Source: Ferruginibacter albus (GTDB lineage: Bacteria > Bacteroidota > Bacteroidia > Chitinophagales > Chitinophagaceae). From it: a stretch of DNA of 64,000 nt. Location: the NCBI RefSeq assembly GCF_020042285.1, contig NZ_CP083388.1:372001-436000 (forward strand). The letters run 5' to 3'. The notes beneath the pieces are model-generated. The model saw only the letters and a list, made by a program, of their open reading frames with translations. It searched no databases and was not told where the DNA came from. The number at the start of each line of letters is the position of its first letter. The first letter of the stretch is position 1. Of the stretch, positions 35,691 to 44,617 are shown piece by piece. A program made the translations under genes and the position numbers.

Positions 35691-36887
35691 ATGAAACAAA
35701 AACACCTGGCATTCATTTGCCTGCTCATCTATTCATGCAATCAACCTAAAAAAGAAAATACTTCAACATCACAAACATCTACACAACCTCCAACAACCAT
35801 TATTAATAATTCAGCAGAAGCAACTGTTTTTAAGTTGATACAACCTAATGAGCCTCCACAAAAGATCACCGTTTCTGCAAAACAAAAGACAGAAGTAATT
35901 GGAAAAAAGAAATTGAAAATTACTGTTGATCCTGCTAACCTGGAAACAGAAAATGGAACACCTATCGGCGATAAAATAGATATAGAATTAAGAGAAATGA
36001 CTAATCCTACAGACTTATTTTATAACAATGCACCCACCGTTTCAGATGGCCAGCTATTGGTTTCGGGTGGAGCTTATTACATTGGTATGAGCTCTAATAG
36101 AAATAAGCTGAAATTGAAGATTGGAAAAACGTTATCCATCCAGGTTCCTAAAACAACTGATAATGAAATGCAACTTTTTTATGGAGACAGAGATACCTTA
36201 GGCAATTTGAATTGGATACCTGCAGATGCAACGTTTAAGAAAACAAAATCAGAAACATCCAATACGATGGCAGTGCAAAAACCAATTGCCTCAAAACCTA
36301 TAGATAAAAAAGATTCCAAAGTAATGAAAGGAGACCTTGACAGGTTATTGGATTATGCTGATAGTAATGGAGGCAGAATGTCTGCTTTGCGGTTCAGAAG
36401 CCTTGTAGGAAGTAAAGCGGATGAAGAGGTAGATGGAAGTGATTTCAGTGTTAAAACAATAGAAACAATTGATAGTGTCAGCGGCAAAAAGGTAAAGCAA
36501 CTGGAAACTATTTATTATTCTCCGGTGGAAATTAAAAATATTGGCTGGATCAATTGTGACAGGTTTTATAGCGTACCCAACAAAACTCAAATTAAATGTG
36601 AGTTTGATACAGCATCGCAAATTAGTTATGCAACAGTGTACATCATATTTAAAAATATCAATAGCATGCTTACGGAAAATATTTTTAAAAAAGATTCGGG
36701 GTTTTCTTCATTGTACACTCAAATTCCGGTTGGAGAAAATATTAAGATCATAGCCGTTGCAAATACAAAGGGTAAATTTTATTCTTTTAAACAAGATGTC
36801 ATTGTAGAAAATGATACGAAGGTTAAAATAAAATTGACGCCTGTTAATGTTTCGGAATTAAACAGGCAAACCTTTGTTTTAAATTAG
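35691..36887 (+). CDS. Putative lipoprotein, unknown function
   Basis: I recognise no named family. The N-terminus MKQKHLAFICLLIYSCNQPKK has a lipobox-like LIYSC, so the mature protein probably starts at a lipidated Cys. A Thr/Ser/Pro-rich linker follows. The central region (ELREMTNPTDLFYNN, then DGQLLVSGGAYYIG) recurs in Bacteroidota surface proteins. The C-terminal half is beta-rich. I chose ATG 35691; an in-frame TTG at 35682 adds three residues that would disturb the signal. It lies between pepT and the SPFH gene. Confidence 0.7.
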   Translation: MKQKHLAFICLLIYSCNQPKKENTSTSQTSTQPPTTIINNSAEATVFKLIQPNEPPQKITVSAKQKTEVIGKKKLKITVDPANLETENGTPIGDKIDIELREMTNPTDLFYNNAPTVSDGQLLVSGGAYYIGMSSNRNKLKLKIGKTLSIQVPKTTDNEMQLFYGDRDTLGNLNWIPADATFKKTKSETSNTMAVQKPIASKPIDKKDSKVMKGDLDRLLDYADSNGGRMSALRFRSLVGSKADEEVDGSDFSVKTIETIDSVSGKKVKQLETIYYSPVEIKNIGWINCDRFYSVPNKTQIKCEFDTASQISYATVYIIFKNINSMLTENIFKKDSGFSSLYTQIPVGENIKIIAVANTKGKFYSFKQDVIVENDTKVKIKLTPVNVSELNRQTFVLN

Positions 36888-36960
36888 GCTTGATATAGAA
36901 TAAAGTTTTGTTGCCGACTTCATAAAAATCGCTACCTTACTCCCCTAAATTTTATTCACT

Positions 36961-37884
36961 ATGGAGATATCAGGCATTGTATTGCTCGTAATTGTTTTAG
37001 CAGCAGTATTTGGTTCCTTTGTAACTATTAACCAGGGCACTGTTGGCGTAATTACTGTATTCGGTAAATATCGCCGCGTAATGCGACCCGGATTGAATTT
37101 TAAAGTTCCTTTCCTGGAACAGATATACAAACGCATCAGCATTCAAAATCGCTCCGTTGAGTTGGAGTTCCAGGCGGTAACCAACGACCAGGCAAATGTT
37201 TATTTTAAATCGATGTTATTATATTCTGTATTAAACCAGGATGATGACACCATTCAAAATGTAGCATTTAAATTTATCAGCGACAAAGACCTGATGCAGG
37301 CATTGGTAAGAACCGTGGAAGGAAGTATCCGTGCTTTTGTAGCAACTAAAAAGCAAGCTGAGGTGTTGAATGTACGTCGCGATATTGTAGAAAACGTAAA
37401 AGAACAGGTAGATCTTACATTGGAAACATGGGGTTATCATTTACAGGATCTGCAAATAAATGATATTACGTTTGATGAAGCCATTATGACGAGCATGAGC
37501 AAAGTGGTTGCCAGCAATAACCTGAAAGCGGCAGCAGAAAACGAAGGACAGGCGTTATTAATTACTAAAACAAAAGCTGCTGAGGCAGAAGGTAACTCGA
37601 TAAAAATATCTGCCGAAGCAGAAAAGCAGGCAGCGCAATTACGTGGACAAGGCGTTGCATTGTTTAGAGAAGAAGTGGCAAAAGGTATGAGCCAGGCAGC
37701 GGAACAAATGAAGCAAGCAAACCTAGATACCAATGTGATCCTATTCAGTATGTGGACAGAAGCCATTAAAAACTTTGCGGAATACGGAAAAGGCAACGTG
37801 ATATTTTTAGATGGTAGCAGCGAAGGAATGGAAAAAACCTTGCGCCAGATAATGGCGATGCAACAAATGGGAGATAAAAAGTAA
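36961..37884 (+). CDS. SPFH/Band 7 (stomatin-like) membrane protein
   Basis: An N-terminal membrane helix (IVLLVIVLAAVFGSF) precedes the SPFH domain, starting INQGTVGVITVFGKYRRVMRPGLNFKVPF. A long Ala/Glu/Lys coiled-coil follows (about 180-260), typical of oligomerising scaffold proteins such as HflK/HflC or stomatins. It is not paired with an NfeD or second SPFH gene here, so a specific assignment is not possible. Such proteins build membrane microdomains or regulate proteases. A terminator follows. Confidence 0.85.
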   Translation: MEISGIVLLVIVLAAVFGSFVTINQGTVGVITVFGKYRRVMRPGLNFKVPFLEQIYKRISIQNRSVELEFQAVTNDQANVYFKSMLLYSVLNQDDDTIQNVAFKFISDKDLMQALVRTVEGSIRAFVATKKQAEVLNVRRDIVENVKEQVDLTLETWGYHLQDLQINDITFDEAIMTSMSKVVASNNLKAAAENEGQALLITKTKAAEAEGNSIKISAEAEKQAAQLRGQGVALFREEVAKGMSQAAEQMKQANLDTNVILFSMWTEAIKNFAEYGKGNVIFLDGSSEGMEKTLRQIMAMQQMGDKK

Positions 37885-37905
37885 AAGTTGTATATAAATA
37901 AGTTG

Positions 37906-37940
37906 AAGTGCTGCATTTATTGCGGCACTTTCTTATTTTA
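37906..37940 (+). terminator. Terminator after the SPFH gene
   Basis: A 10-bp stem AAGTGCTGCA/TGCGGCACTT (one G-T pair) with loop TTTAT is followed by T-rich sequence. Confidence 0.75.
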
Positions 37941-38038
37941 ATGCAATTAGGTGTAACCAAGATTAACAATTTTTTACACGCAGTTTGCACATTCGCAACG
38001 TTTAAGTTTTCATATTGCATATATAAAAACTTATAAGG

Positions 38039-38046
38039 TACATTTG
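38039..38046 (+). promoter_or_regulatory. Promoter of exbB (-7 box TACATTTG)
   Basis: An exact TAnnTTTG match lies 19 bp before the exbB ATG. ATTG at 38014-38017 is 21 bp upstream, close to the normal -33 spacing. Confidence 0.6.
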
Positions 38047-38065
38047 CAACGTAAATAAATAAACT

Positions 38066-38743
38066 ATGTTCGATATTTTATTACAGGCAGATACAACGGC
38101 AGCGGCTGCAGCAGCGGCTCCCAAAGTAGAGTCCGTATGGTCTATGCTTGCAAAGGGTGGTCCGTTAATGATACCGCTTTTCTTGTTGTTTGCATTAGCC
38201 GTCTTCTTTTTTATAGAACGATTGATAGTTATAAACAAAGCAGGTAAGATAGCAGATAATTTTATGAGCATTATCCGTGACCAGGTTGTTAGCGGAAATA
38301 TTACTGCTGCAAGAAGCCTTGCAAAAAATACCGACAATCCTGTTGCAAGAATTATTGACAAAGGAATTCAACGTATTGGTAAACCAATTGATGCCATTGA
38401 AAAAAGCATGGAGAATGTTGGTAAATTAGAAACATATAAGCTGGAAAAAAACCTGGCTATATTATCTGTAATAGCCCGTATAGCGCCGTTATTTGGTTTT
38501 GTAGGAACCATTGTAGGGCTGGTATTATTATTAAAAGAATTTGCAACGATCAGCAACCCTTCGGTAGGACAGATCGCTGATGCCATGTATGTAAAGCTTA
38601 TCACATCAGCAACAGGCATTATCATTGGTATCCTGGCATATTTAGGTTACAGTTATTTAGACACTCAAATTAATCGCTCGGCTAATAAAATGGAATCGGC
38701 AAGTTCTGAGTTCATAGATATTTTGCAGGAACCGACTAAATGA
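38066..38743 (+). CDS. exbB: ExbB/TolQ/MotA-family proton channel protein
   Basis: This is an inner-membrane stator subunit that, with ExbD, uses the proton gradient to energise outer-membrane transport or other work. It has three hydrophobic helices, with the characteristic ending APLFGFVGTIVGLVLLLKEFA and a helix TSATGIIIGILAYLGYSYL. An unusual Ala-rich N-terminus (ADTTAAAAAAAPKVESV) precedes helix 1. The ExbD gene follows 55 bp later. No TonB gene is adjacent. Confidence 0.9.
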   Translation: MFDILLQADTTAAAAAAAPKVESVWSMLAKGGPLMIPLFLLFALAVFFFIERLIVINKAGKIADNFMSIIRDQVVSGNITAARSLAKNTDNPVARIIDKGIQRIGKPIDAIEKSMENVGKLETYKLEKNLAILSVIARIAPLFGFVGTIVGLVLLLKEFATISNPSVGQIADAMYVKLITSATGIIIGILAYLGYSYLDTQINRSANKMESASSEFIDILQEPTK

Positions 38744-38798
38744 TTTTCTCGTTAACGGTTTTGGTTAACCAATGTATGAGTAATTACACACAATCATC

Positions 38799-39209
38799 AT
38801 GAGTTTTAGAAGAAACAATTTAAGAGAGGCTCATTCCGAAGTGGACGCAGGTCCGCTTAATGACATTCTTTTTATATTACTTATGTTTTTTTTAATGATA
38901 TCTACATTGGCTAATCCTAATGTGATAAAAATGAGCGTACCTCGTGCAAAAAGTGATACCAAGACCAAGCAAAGCGTTGTAGTAAGCGTAGATAAGAATA
39001 AGAATTTTTATGTCGGTTCTAAAAAGATCTTACCCGATTCATTAGAATCTGCATTAAGAAAATATATTAATGAAGGAGATAGTATTAAGCCTGCAGTAGT
39101 AATTAATGCCGATTCATTAACAGACTGGGGCAACGTGGTAAGAATAATGAAAGTAGCGAAGCATTTGGGAGCGGCTACTTCAGCAACTGTTTCAGGCAGC
39201 GATAAATGA
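38799..39209 (+). CDS. exbD: ExbD/TolR-family biopolymer transport protein
   Basis: A single N-terminal membrane helix contains the essential proton-carrying Asp22 in GPLNDILFILLMFFLM, and a periplasmic domain of about 90 residues follows. The SVDKNKNFYVGSKKI and AVVINADSLTDWGNVVRIM segments are typical ExbD features. It pairs with exbB upstream. It ends 8 bp before the convergent prmC. Confidence 0.9.
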   Translation: MSFRRNNLREAHSEVDAGPLNDILFILLMFFLMISTLANPNVIKMSVPRAKSDTKTKQSVVVSVDKNKNFYVGSKKILPDSLESALRKYINEGDSIKPAVVINADSLTDWGNVVRIMKVAKHLGAATSATVSGSDK

Positions 39210-39217
39210 TCCTCCAA

Positions 39218-40069
39218 TTAATTTCTAACGATCACTATTCTTTCTTTTCCATATAGATCTCTTTTTACATCTGCATAGTTATATTGTAAAGAGCGAAAAT
39301 GCAGTGCTACCTGTTGCGCAAAATTTTCATGTGTTTCCAAAAATATTTTCCCGCCGTAGTTGAGATGATCTTTGCCGAAGGCGGCTATCTTTTTGTAGAA
39401 TAACAGCGGTTCTTCATTTGGTACAAATAAAGCGGAATGCGGTTCGTATGCCGTTACATTTTTATTTAATTCTTTTTCTTCATTAGCCGGAATGTAAGGC
39501 GGGTTGCTTACGATGACGTCAAAAGAGGGTAAAGTCTCCCAGTTCTCTTCATTTAAAAAATCAAGTTGTATAAAATTAACGGCAGCTTTTTGCTCAACAG
39601 CGTTTTCTCTCGCAATAGCAAGCGCTTCTTTACTGAAATCGATAGCAGATACTTCACTTGCCGTTAAATGTTTTCTCAGCGCAATGGCAATGCAGCCGCT
39701 GCCGGTACCAATATCTAAAATAGTAGGACTGATTTTGGACTTTTCAGCATTAATTATTGATTCAGCGAGTTCTTCGGTTTCAGGTCTTGGTATCAATACA
39801 TGCTCGTTTACTTTCAGCTTCATATTATAAAACCATGCTTCACCTAGAATATATTGCACAGGCTTGTATTCAAGTAATTGCTCGAGGCAATTCGTTAGTT
39901 GTACGTGATCGGTTTTACTGAGCAGCTGTAAAGGATTTTTGATCAGATCAGCCTTTTTAATTTTTGCCACCGATTCAAAAACCCAATCTGTAATGGAAGT
40001 AGCTTCACTTAAAGGATAGATGCTTTGTATCTGTAATAAAAAATTCCTGTAGATATCTTTAGCTGTCAT
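39218..40069 (-). CDS. prmC: Release factor glutamine methyltransferase PrmC (HemK)
   Basis: PrmC methylates the GGQ glutamine of release factors RF1 and RF2. It has VLIPRPETEELAE, the SAM motif ILDIGTGSGCIAIALRKHL and the catalytic NPPY motif in VSNPPYIPANEE. The N-terminal helical substrate-recognition domain covers about residues 1-85. At 283 residues it is full length. It diverges from ribD, with its own very close -7 box. Confidence 0.95.
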   Translation of the reverse strand: MTAKDIYRNFLLQIQSIYPLSEATSITDWVFESVAKIKKADLIKNPLQLLSKTDHVQLTNCLEQLLEYKPVQYILGEAWFYNMKLKVNEHVLIPRPETEELAESIINAEKSKISPTILDIGTGSGCIAIALRKHLTASEVSAIDFSKEALAIARENAVEQKAAVNFIQLDFLNEENWETLPSFDVIVSNPPYIPANEEKELNKNVTAYEPHSALFVPNEEPLLFYKKIAAFGKDHLNYGGKIFLETHENFAQQVALHFRSLQYNYADVKRDLYGKERIVIVRN

Positions 40070-40074
40070 TGATA

Positions 40075-40082
40075 CAAATGTA
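40075..40082 (-). promoter_or_regulatory. -7 box TACATTTG upstream of prmC
   Basis: An exact TAnnTTTG on the minus strand, 5 bp before the prmC ATG. This implies a leaderless or nearly leaderless mRNA if used. Confidence 0.45.
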
Positions 40083-40132
40083 GTGAATGACGAATAGTTA
40101 ATAACGAAAACCTGAAGTCAATATTCTATAAT

Positions 40133-40140
40133 TATCTTTG
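40133..40140 (+). promoter_or_regulatory. -7 box TATCTTTG upstream of ribD
   Basis: An exact TAnnTTTG match lies 21 bp before the TTG start of ribD. No FMN riboswitch-like structure is visible in the 92-bp prmC-ribD gap. Confidence 0.55.
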
Positions 40141-40161
40141 TATAGTTTATAATATTTACAG

Positions 40162-41196
40162 TTGATCATTCACGAAACATATATGCAGCGTTGCTTTGAG
40201 TTGGCAAAACTCGGGGCAGGTAATGTAGCCCCTAATCCTATGGTAGGCGCTATCCTGGTTTATGACGACAAAATTATTGGCGAGGGACATCACAAAAAAT
40301 ATGGCGAAGCACACGCGGAAGTGAACTGCATCAATAGTGTAAAAGAAGAAGAAAAAGAATTAATCCCTAAAAGCACCTTGTATGTTTCGTTAGAACCTTG
40401 TGCACATTATGGCAAAACACCTCCTTGCGCCGATCTAATCATCAAACACAAAATTCCTAATGTAATAATTGGGTGCAGAGATAGCTACGATGAAGTAAAC
40501 GGCAAAGGAATTGAAAAATTGAAAGCTGCCGGTGTAAATGTTATTGTTGGCATTTTGGAAACAGAGGCGTTGGAATTAAACCGACGATTCTTTACATTCT
40601 ATCAACGCCATCGCCCGTATGTGATCTTAAAATGGGCACGAAGCAATGATAATAAAATTGCTAATGCTGATCTGTCAAGAGTATTCATAAGTAATGAAGA
40701 AGTCAATCGCTTGGTGCATAAATGGCGTAGCGAAGAAGCTGCAATTTTGGTAGGAACCAATACTGCTTTGCGTGATGATCCTTCTTTAACAACAAGATTA
40801 TGGCAAGGTCATAACCCCGTAAGATTGGTTATTGATAAAGAACTAAAACTTCCGTCATCATTGCATTTATTCGATAATACTGTTAAGACAGTAATCTTTA
40901 ATAATGTAAAAAATAAAGAAGAAGGGAATACGAGCTATTATCAATTAAAGACGACGTCACTAAAAGAGATCTTGAATGTTTTATATGAACAGAAGATCCA
41001 AAGCATGATCGTAGAAGGTGGCAGCAAACTCCTGCAAGCTTTTATTGATGAAGGTTTGTGGGACGAAACGAGAATAATTACGAATAATGAGCTATCCATT
41101 CAAAATGGATTAAACGCCCCTGTTTTAAAGAATGATATATTCATAAAGGAAGAGGTTATCAATAACAATAGCATTGGTTATTACAAGAAGAAATAA
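40162..41196 (+). CDS. ribD: Bifunctional riboflavin biosynthesis deaminase/reductase
   Basis: RibD deaminates the pyrimidine intermediate from GTP and then reduces its ribosyl chain. The N-terminal deaminase has the zinc ligands in GEAHAEVNCI and SLEPCAHYGKTPPCADLI. The reductase starts near RPYVILKWARSNDNKIA and includes IMVEGGSKLLQAFIDEG-like sequence. It is 344 residues. I kept the TTG start at 40162 because it restores the family-like MxxHExYMQRCFELA; the next ATG (40183) would cut this. It overlaps nothing and is followed after 1 bp by the YigZ-family gene. Confidence 0.93.
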   Translation: MIIHETYMQRCFELAKLGAGNVAPNPMVGAILVYDDKIIGEGHHKKYGEAHAEVNCINSVKEEEKELIPKSTLYVSLEPCAHYGKTPPCADLIIKHKIPNVIIGCRDSYDEVNGKGIEKLKAAGVNVIVGILETEALELNRRFFTFYQRHRPYVILKWARSNDNKIANADLSRVFISNEEVNRLVHKWRSEEAAILVGTNTALRDDPSLTTRLWQGHNPVRLVIDKELKLPSSLHLFDNTVKTVIFNNVKNKEEGNTSYYQLKTTSLKEILNVLYEQKIQSMIVEGGSKLLQAFIDEGLWDETRIITNNELSIQNGLNAPVLKNDIFIKEEVINNNSIGYYKKK

Positions 41197-41197
41197 A

Positions 41198-41815
41198 ATG
41201 AGCGAACAAGATATTTACTACACTATTGAAAAATCTTCTGTTGCCGAGTTTAAAGATCGAGGAAGTAAATTCATTGCATATGTTTTTCCGATCATGAGCG
41301 CTGCTGAATGTAAGATCCACTTGCTGCAATTAAAAAAGGAGCACTCTAAAGCAGTGCATCATTGTTTTGCATATCGTATCGGTACAGATGGGAATAACTT
41401 TCGTAGTAATGATGATGGGGAACCTTCGGGTTCTGCAGGCAAACCAATATTAGGACAAATTGATAGCAAGCAACTCACCAACGTTCTGGTAATTGTAGTA
41501 CGTTATTTTGGTGGTACATTATTAGGTGTGCCGGGATTGATTAATGCGTATAAAACTGCTACGGCGTTGGCATTACAGCTTACACCTATTGTACAAAAGC
41601 AGGTTGAGATTACTTATGATGTTCAATTTGATTATACACAGATGAATGAAGTGATGATGGTGTTAAAGCAATATCAATGCACTATTATTAACCAGGAAAT
41701 GCAATTGTTTTGCAGTATTACAGCAGGTATTCCTAAACGAAGTGAGCAAGATGTTTTGTATCATTTGAATGAGCTTAAAGGTGTTTCTATAAACAAACAA
41801 AAACCGAACGCATGA
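41198..41815 (+). CDS. YigZ/IMPACT-family protein
   Basis: This conserved protein has an N-terminal IMPACT (UPF0029) domain: FKDRGSKFIAYVFPI, HHCFAYRIGTDGNNFRSNDDGEPSGSAGKPIL and VIVVRYFGGTLLGVPGLI. A C-terminal DUF1949-type domain follows. Eukaryotic IMPACT regulates GCN2, but the bacterial role is unclear. The ATG at 41198 gives 205 residues; an upstream in-frame start inside ribD is less likely. It overlaps the next gene by 4 bp, so ribD, this gene and the YjbR-like gene form one operon. Confidence 0.88.
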   Translation: MSEQDIYYTIEKSSVAEFKDRGSKFIAYVFPIMSAAECKIHLLQLKKEHSKAVHHCFAYRIGTDGNNFRSNDDGEPSGSAGKPILGQIDSKQLTNVLVIVVRYFGGTLLGVPGLINAYKTATALALQLTPIVQKQVEITYDVQFDYTQMNEVMMVLKQYQCTIINQEMQLFCSITAGIPKRSEQDVLYHLNELKGVSINKQKPNA

Positions 41816-42150
41816 ATGTAGAAGATATAAGAGACCATGTTTTACAAAAACCTGGTGTAACGGAAGGTTTTCCTTTTGGAGAAACGGTGATCGTATTCAA
41901 AGTGAGCGGCAAAGTATTTTTATTGGTTCCATTAGATGAAGCTACGCTACAATTCAATGTAAAGTGCGATCCTGATCATGCCATTGAATTAAGAGAAGAA
42001 TATCAGGATAATGTATTGCCAGGTTATCACATGAATAAAAAACATTGGAACACTGTTATTGCCGGAGGCAGATTAACGAACAAGCTGCTGCTGCAATTCA
42101 TCGACGATTCTTATAATTTAGTGCTGCCCAAAACTTCAAAAAAGAAATAA
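41812..42150 (+). CDS. MmcQ/YjbR-family protein
   Basis: This 112-residue CyaY-like-fold protein has the family features PGVTEGFPFGETVIVFKVSGKVF, NVKCDPDHAIELREEY and PGYHMNKKHWNTVIAGG. The domain is predicted to bind DNA in some literature on YjbR, but its role remains unknown. Its ATG overlaps the stop of the YigZ-like gene. Confidence 0.85.
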   Translation: MNVEDIRDHVLQKPGVTEGFPFGETVIVFKVSGKVFLLVPLDEATLQFNVKCDPDHAIELREEYQDNVLPGYHMNKKHWNTVIAGGRLTNKLLLQFIDDSYNLVLPKTSKKK

Positions 42151-42198
42151 GATAACAATAGCAGTGCTGCTTCAAAGCCTCGTTATGAATTTAAAGGA

Positions 42199-42945
42199 TC
42201 AGCCTTTCTTTGCTACGCACATCCAATCCCATGGATATGGTTCCTGCAGCCACTTTGGAGGGTTATTAAATTCTGTTTTCCAGGTGTAATTTATTTTCTC
42301 TACCCGTTCAACAGTAAAGCCTTCTAAAGAAAGTAATAGTTGCAATTCTTCTTTTAAATAATGTTTGGTAGGAACGTTGTCAATATCCGTTACACCTTGT
42401 TTGATATTGTTTGCCAGTTCAAATGCCTTCTTGCTCGATTCAATTTTTTCATCATGATCGCCATCCACATTCCATCTATTAGCAATGATATTTGTATATA
42501 ATTTCGATTCTAAAGATGGAACAACCAATATAAGTATACCTTCTTTATTAATGCTTATTGATAAGGACTGAAAAAAGTTAATGCGTTTTTTTAAAGAATC
42601 AGTTAGAATAGCATTGATACAAATAGCCACATCGCAAGGAGTAACACTTAATTCATCAGCGCTCATATCGGAACGTACATAATCAACATTGGTGAATTGA
42701 GGATATTTTTCTTTTGCTATTTGCAGGTTGGTAGCGGAAATATCAACTGCTATCACATGTTTAAAACTGCTTGCCAATAGAGGTATCCATTTACCTACAG
42801 CACAGCCAATATCTATAACACTTTTTTCTCTTGACGCAGCCTGCTCAATGGCCGAAACAATAAGTCCTGATGTGTCATTACGCAATACATCAAATATTTC
42901 TTCTTCGTAATTAGGAGCAATGGTTTCCCAGTATTTTCTATCCAT
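42199..42945 (-). CDS. Class I SAM-dependent methyltransferase
   Basis: Motif I is VIDIGCAVGKWIPLLASSF, followed by VIAVDISATNLQIAKEKYP and DVAICINAILTD. It is 248 residues and has no signal. The C-terminal part (TEFNNPPKWLQEPYPWDWMCV) gives no substrate clue, although its likeness to small-molecule methyltransferases is general. It stands between the YjbR-like gene (convergent) and the DUF1801 gene on the same strand. Confidence 0.82.
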   Translation of the reverse strand: MDRKYWETIAPNYEEEIFDVLRNDTSGLIVSAIEQAASREKSVIDIGCAVGKWIPLLASSFKHVIAVDISATNLQIAKEKYPQFTNVDYVRSDMSADELSVTPCDVAICINAILTDSLKKRINFFQSLSISINKEGILILVVPSLESKLYTNIIANRWNVDGDHDEKIESSKKAFELANNIKQGVTDIDNVPTKHYLKEELQLLLSLEGFTVERVEKINYTWKTEFNNPPKWLQEPYPWDWMCVAKKG

Positions 42946-42996
42946 ATGCGTTACCGTTAGTATATGAAAATGTAAAAGCCTAAAAATAATTAAAAA

Positions 42997-43605
42997 TTAC
43001 TTCTTTTGATACTTCCAGTTTCTTCCTTTCCCTTCTGCTATCCATTCAACGGCAGTTTCTATTCGGCGATCTCTTGTTTCTTCTGTTTTTGCTTCAGTTA
43101 TCCATTCCACGTACTCTTTCTTGTGCGAATAAGCAAAATCATCAAACACCTGTAACGCTTTTTTATTTTTACTCAATGCTTTTATAAAATATTCGGGGAT
43201 CACCAATACTTTTTCTGAGACTGCTTTTGGTTTGGAAGCTGCTTTAACTCCCTGCTCATTCAACTGCATTGCCTCTTTAACAAATGCTGCCAGTTTTTTG
43301 GCAGAAGGCAGATCTCTTATTGAAGTTATTCTTCCCAAATGTCCCATGGCACCGGCTTCTCCTCGTGGTGTCAAGCCCTTAATTAACTTTCCTTTCCAAA
43401 ATCCAAATACGCAATGCTGCTTAAATGCCGCCATGCTGCACATCATTTCACCTTTATAATCAAAGTGCGGAAAGCCCCATTTGATTTTTTCTTCTACTGT
43501 AGGACAAGCCTTGTGTACCACTTCACGTAAATGTTTTAAAATAGGTTTTGCAAAATCGGCAGATTTGTCAATATAGGCGTCAATAAGTTTGGTTCTATTC
43601 CCCAT
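42997..43605 (-). CDS. DUF1801/YdeI-type protein with C-terminal OmdA domain
   Basis: The N-terminal half is DUF1801-like (LREVVHKACPTVEEKIKWGFPHFDYKGEMMCSMAAFKQH). The C-terminal half matches the bacteriocin-protection YdeI/OmdA region (FDDFAYSHKKEYVEWITEAK, followed by RDRRIETAVEWIAEGK). YdeI-type proteins have been linked to peptide-stress protection in Salmonella and Bacillus relatives; no such role can be shown here. It is 202 residues and cytoplasmic. Confidence 0.82.
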   Translation of the reverse strand: MGNRTKLIDAYIDKSADFAKPILKHLREVVHKACPTVEEKIKWGFPHFDYKGEMMCSMAAFKQHCVFGFWKGKLIKGLTPRGEAGAMGHLGRITSIRDLPSAKKLAAFVKEAMQLNEQGVKAASKPKAVSEKVLVIPEYFIKALSKNKKALQVFDDFAYSHKKEYVEWITEAKTEETRDRRIETAVEWIAEGKGRNWKYQKK

Positions 43606-43621
43606 TAATTATTTTTATTTT

Positions 43622-43672
43622 GAAGTAAGCTAAGGTACTACTATTAAACATCGTTGTGTCACACAATAGCTG
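43622..43672 (-). repeat. Dispersed intergenic repeat, copy D
   Basis: The core GTGACACAAC is on the minus strand at 43653-43662, followed by GATGTTTAATAGTAGTACCT. The 5' flank differs (TTGTGT before the core). It lies in the gap between the hydroxyacyl-CoA dehydrogenase and DUF1801 genes. Confidence 0.75.
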
Positions 43673-43722
43673 CCCAGGATATTGCGCAGCTCAATTTTAA
43701 TTGCGAATGACAAAATGTAACA

Positions 43723-44613
43723 TTACTTGAATTGTGGGCTAACTGTTAGATCTTTATTTCCAGGCTGATAGATATAAAACCCTTCGCCACTTTTCACACC
43801 CAGCTTCCCGTTATTCACCATATTGATCAATAAAGGACATGGAGCGTATTTTTCACTCTTAAATCCATCGTATAAAACATTGATGATATTCAGGCAAACA
43901 TCCAATCCGATATAATCAGCTAATTGTAAAGGTCCCATTGGGTGCGCCATTCCTAATTTCATTATGGTGTCGATCGATGCAACACCCGCGACCCCTTCAT
44001 GCAAACTGTAGATCGCTTCATTTATCATTGGCATTAAAATACGGTTGGCGATAAATCCCGGCGCATCATTCACTACACAGGGGATTTTTTCTAACTGTTT
44101 GCTTAGTTCAACAATTGCGTTGGTTACTTCTTTTTTTGTTTCCCTGCCGTTAATGATCTCTACCAGTTTCATTACAGGGACGGGATTCATAAAGTGCATG
44201 CCGATCACTTTATCAGCACGTTTGGTAACAGCTGCTATTTTTGTAATAGAAATGGAAGAAGTATTGGTAGCTAAAATGCAATCTGCAGGAGCTGTCTCAT
44301 CCAGTTGTTTAAAAATATTTAGTTTGATATCTGCGTTTTCTGTGGCGGCTTCTATAACCAATAATGCATTTTTAACTCCTCTATTTATATCAGTTGATGT
44401 AATGATATTATTTAGCGTAATTGCTTTTTGTTCTTCTGTACTTGTTCCTTTTGCAATCTGACGTTCGAGATTTTTAGCAATAGTTGCAATTGCTTTTTCC
44501 AATTGAGCAACATTGATATCGATGAGCGTTACTTTAAAATTATGTTGTGCAAACACATGTGCAATGCCATTGCCCATAGTTCCGCTACCGATAACTGCAA
44601 TTTCCCTGATCAT
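43723..44613 (-). CDS. 3-hydroxyacyl-CoA (3-hydroxybutyryl-CoA) dehydrogenase
   Basis: The enzyme oxidises 3-hydroxyacyl-CoA with NAD. The Rossmann start is IAVIGSGTMGNGIAHVFAQ, and it has IEAATENADIKLNIF, ATNTSSISITKIA, GMHFMNPVPVMKLVEII and DAPGFIANRILMPMINEAI. I chose ATG 44613, giving 296 residues; the ATG at 44631 would overlap the upstream gene by 14 bp. It lies 4 bp after glutaryl-CoA dehydrogenase, an operon suited to lysine/tryptophan or fatty acid degradation: glutaryl-CoA gives crotonyl-CoA, which is hydrated and then oxidised by this enzyme. Confidence 0.93.
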   Translation of the reverse strand: MIREIAVIGSGTMGNGIAHVFAQHNFKVTLIDINVAQLEKAIATIAKNLERQIAKGTSTEEQKAITLNNIITSTDINRGVKNALLVIEAATENADIKLNIFKQLDETAPADCILATNTSSISITKIAAVTKRADKVIGMHFMNPVPVMKLVEIINGRETKKEVTNAIVELSKQLEKIPCVVNDAPGFIANRILMPMINEAIYSLHEGVAGVASIDTIMKLGMAHPMGPLQLADYIGLDVCLNIINVLYDGFKSEKYAPCPLLINMVNNGKLGVKSGEGFYIYQPGNKDLTVSPQFK

Positions 44614-44617
44614 AATC

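Noticed and set aside
40070..40161. FMN riboswitch upstream of ribD
   Set aside because: The gap is only 92 bp with no conserved RFN-type pairing, and a -7 box sits close to the start.
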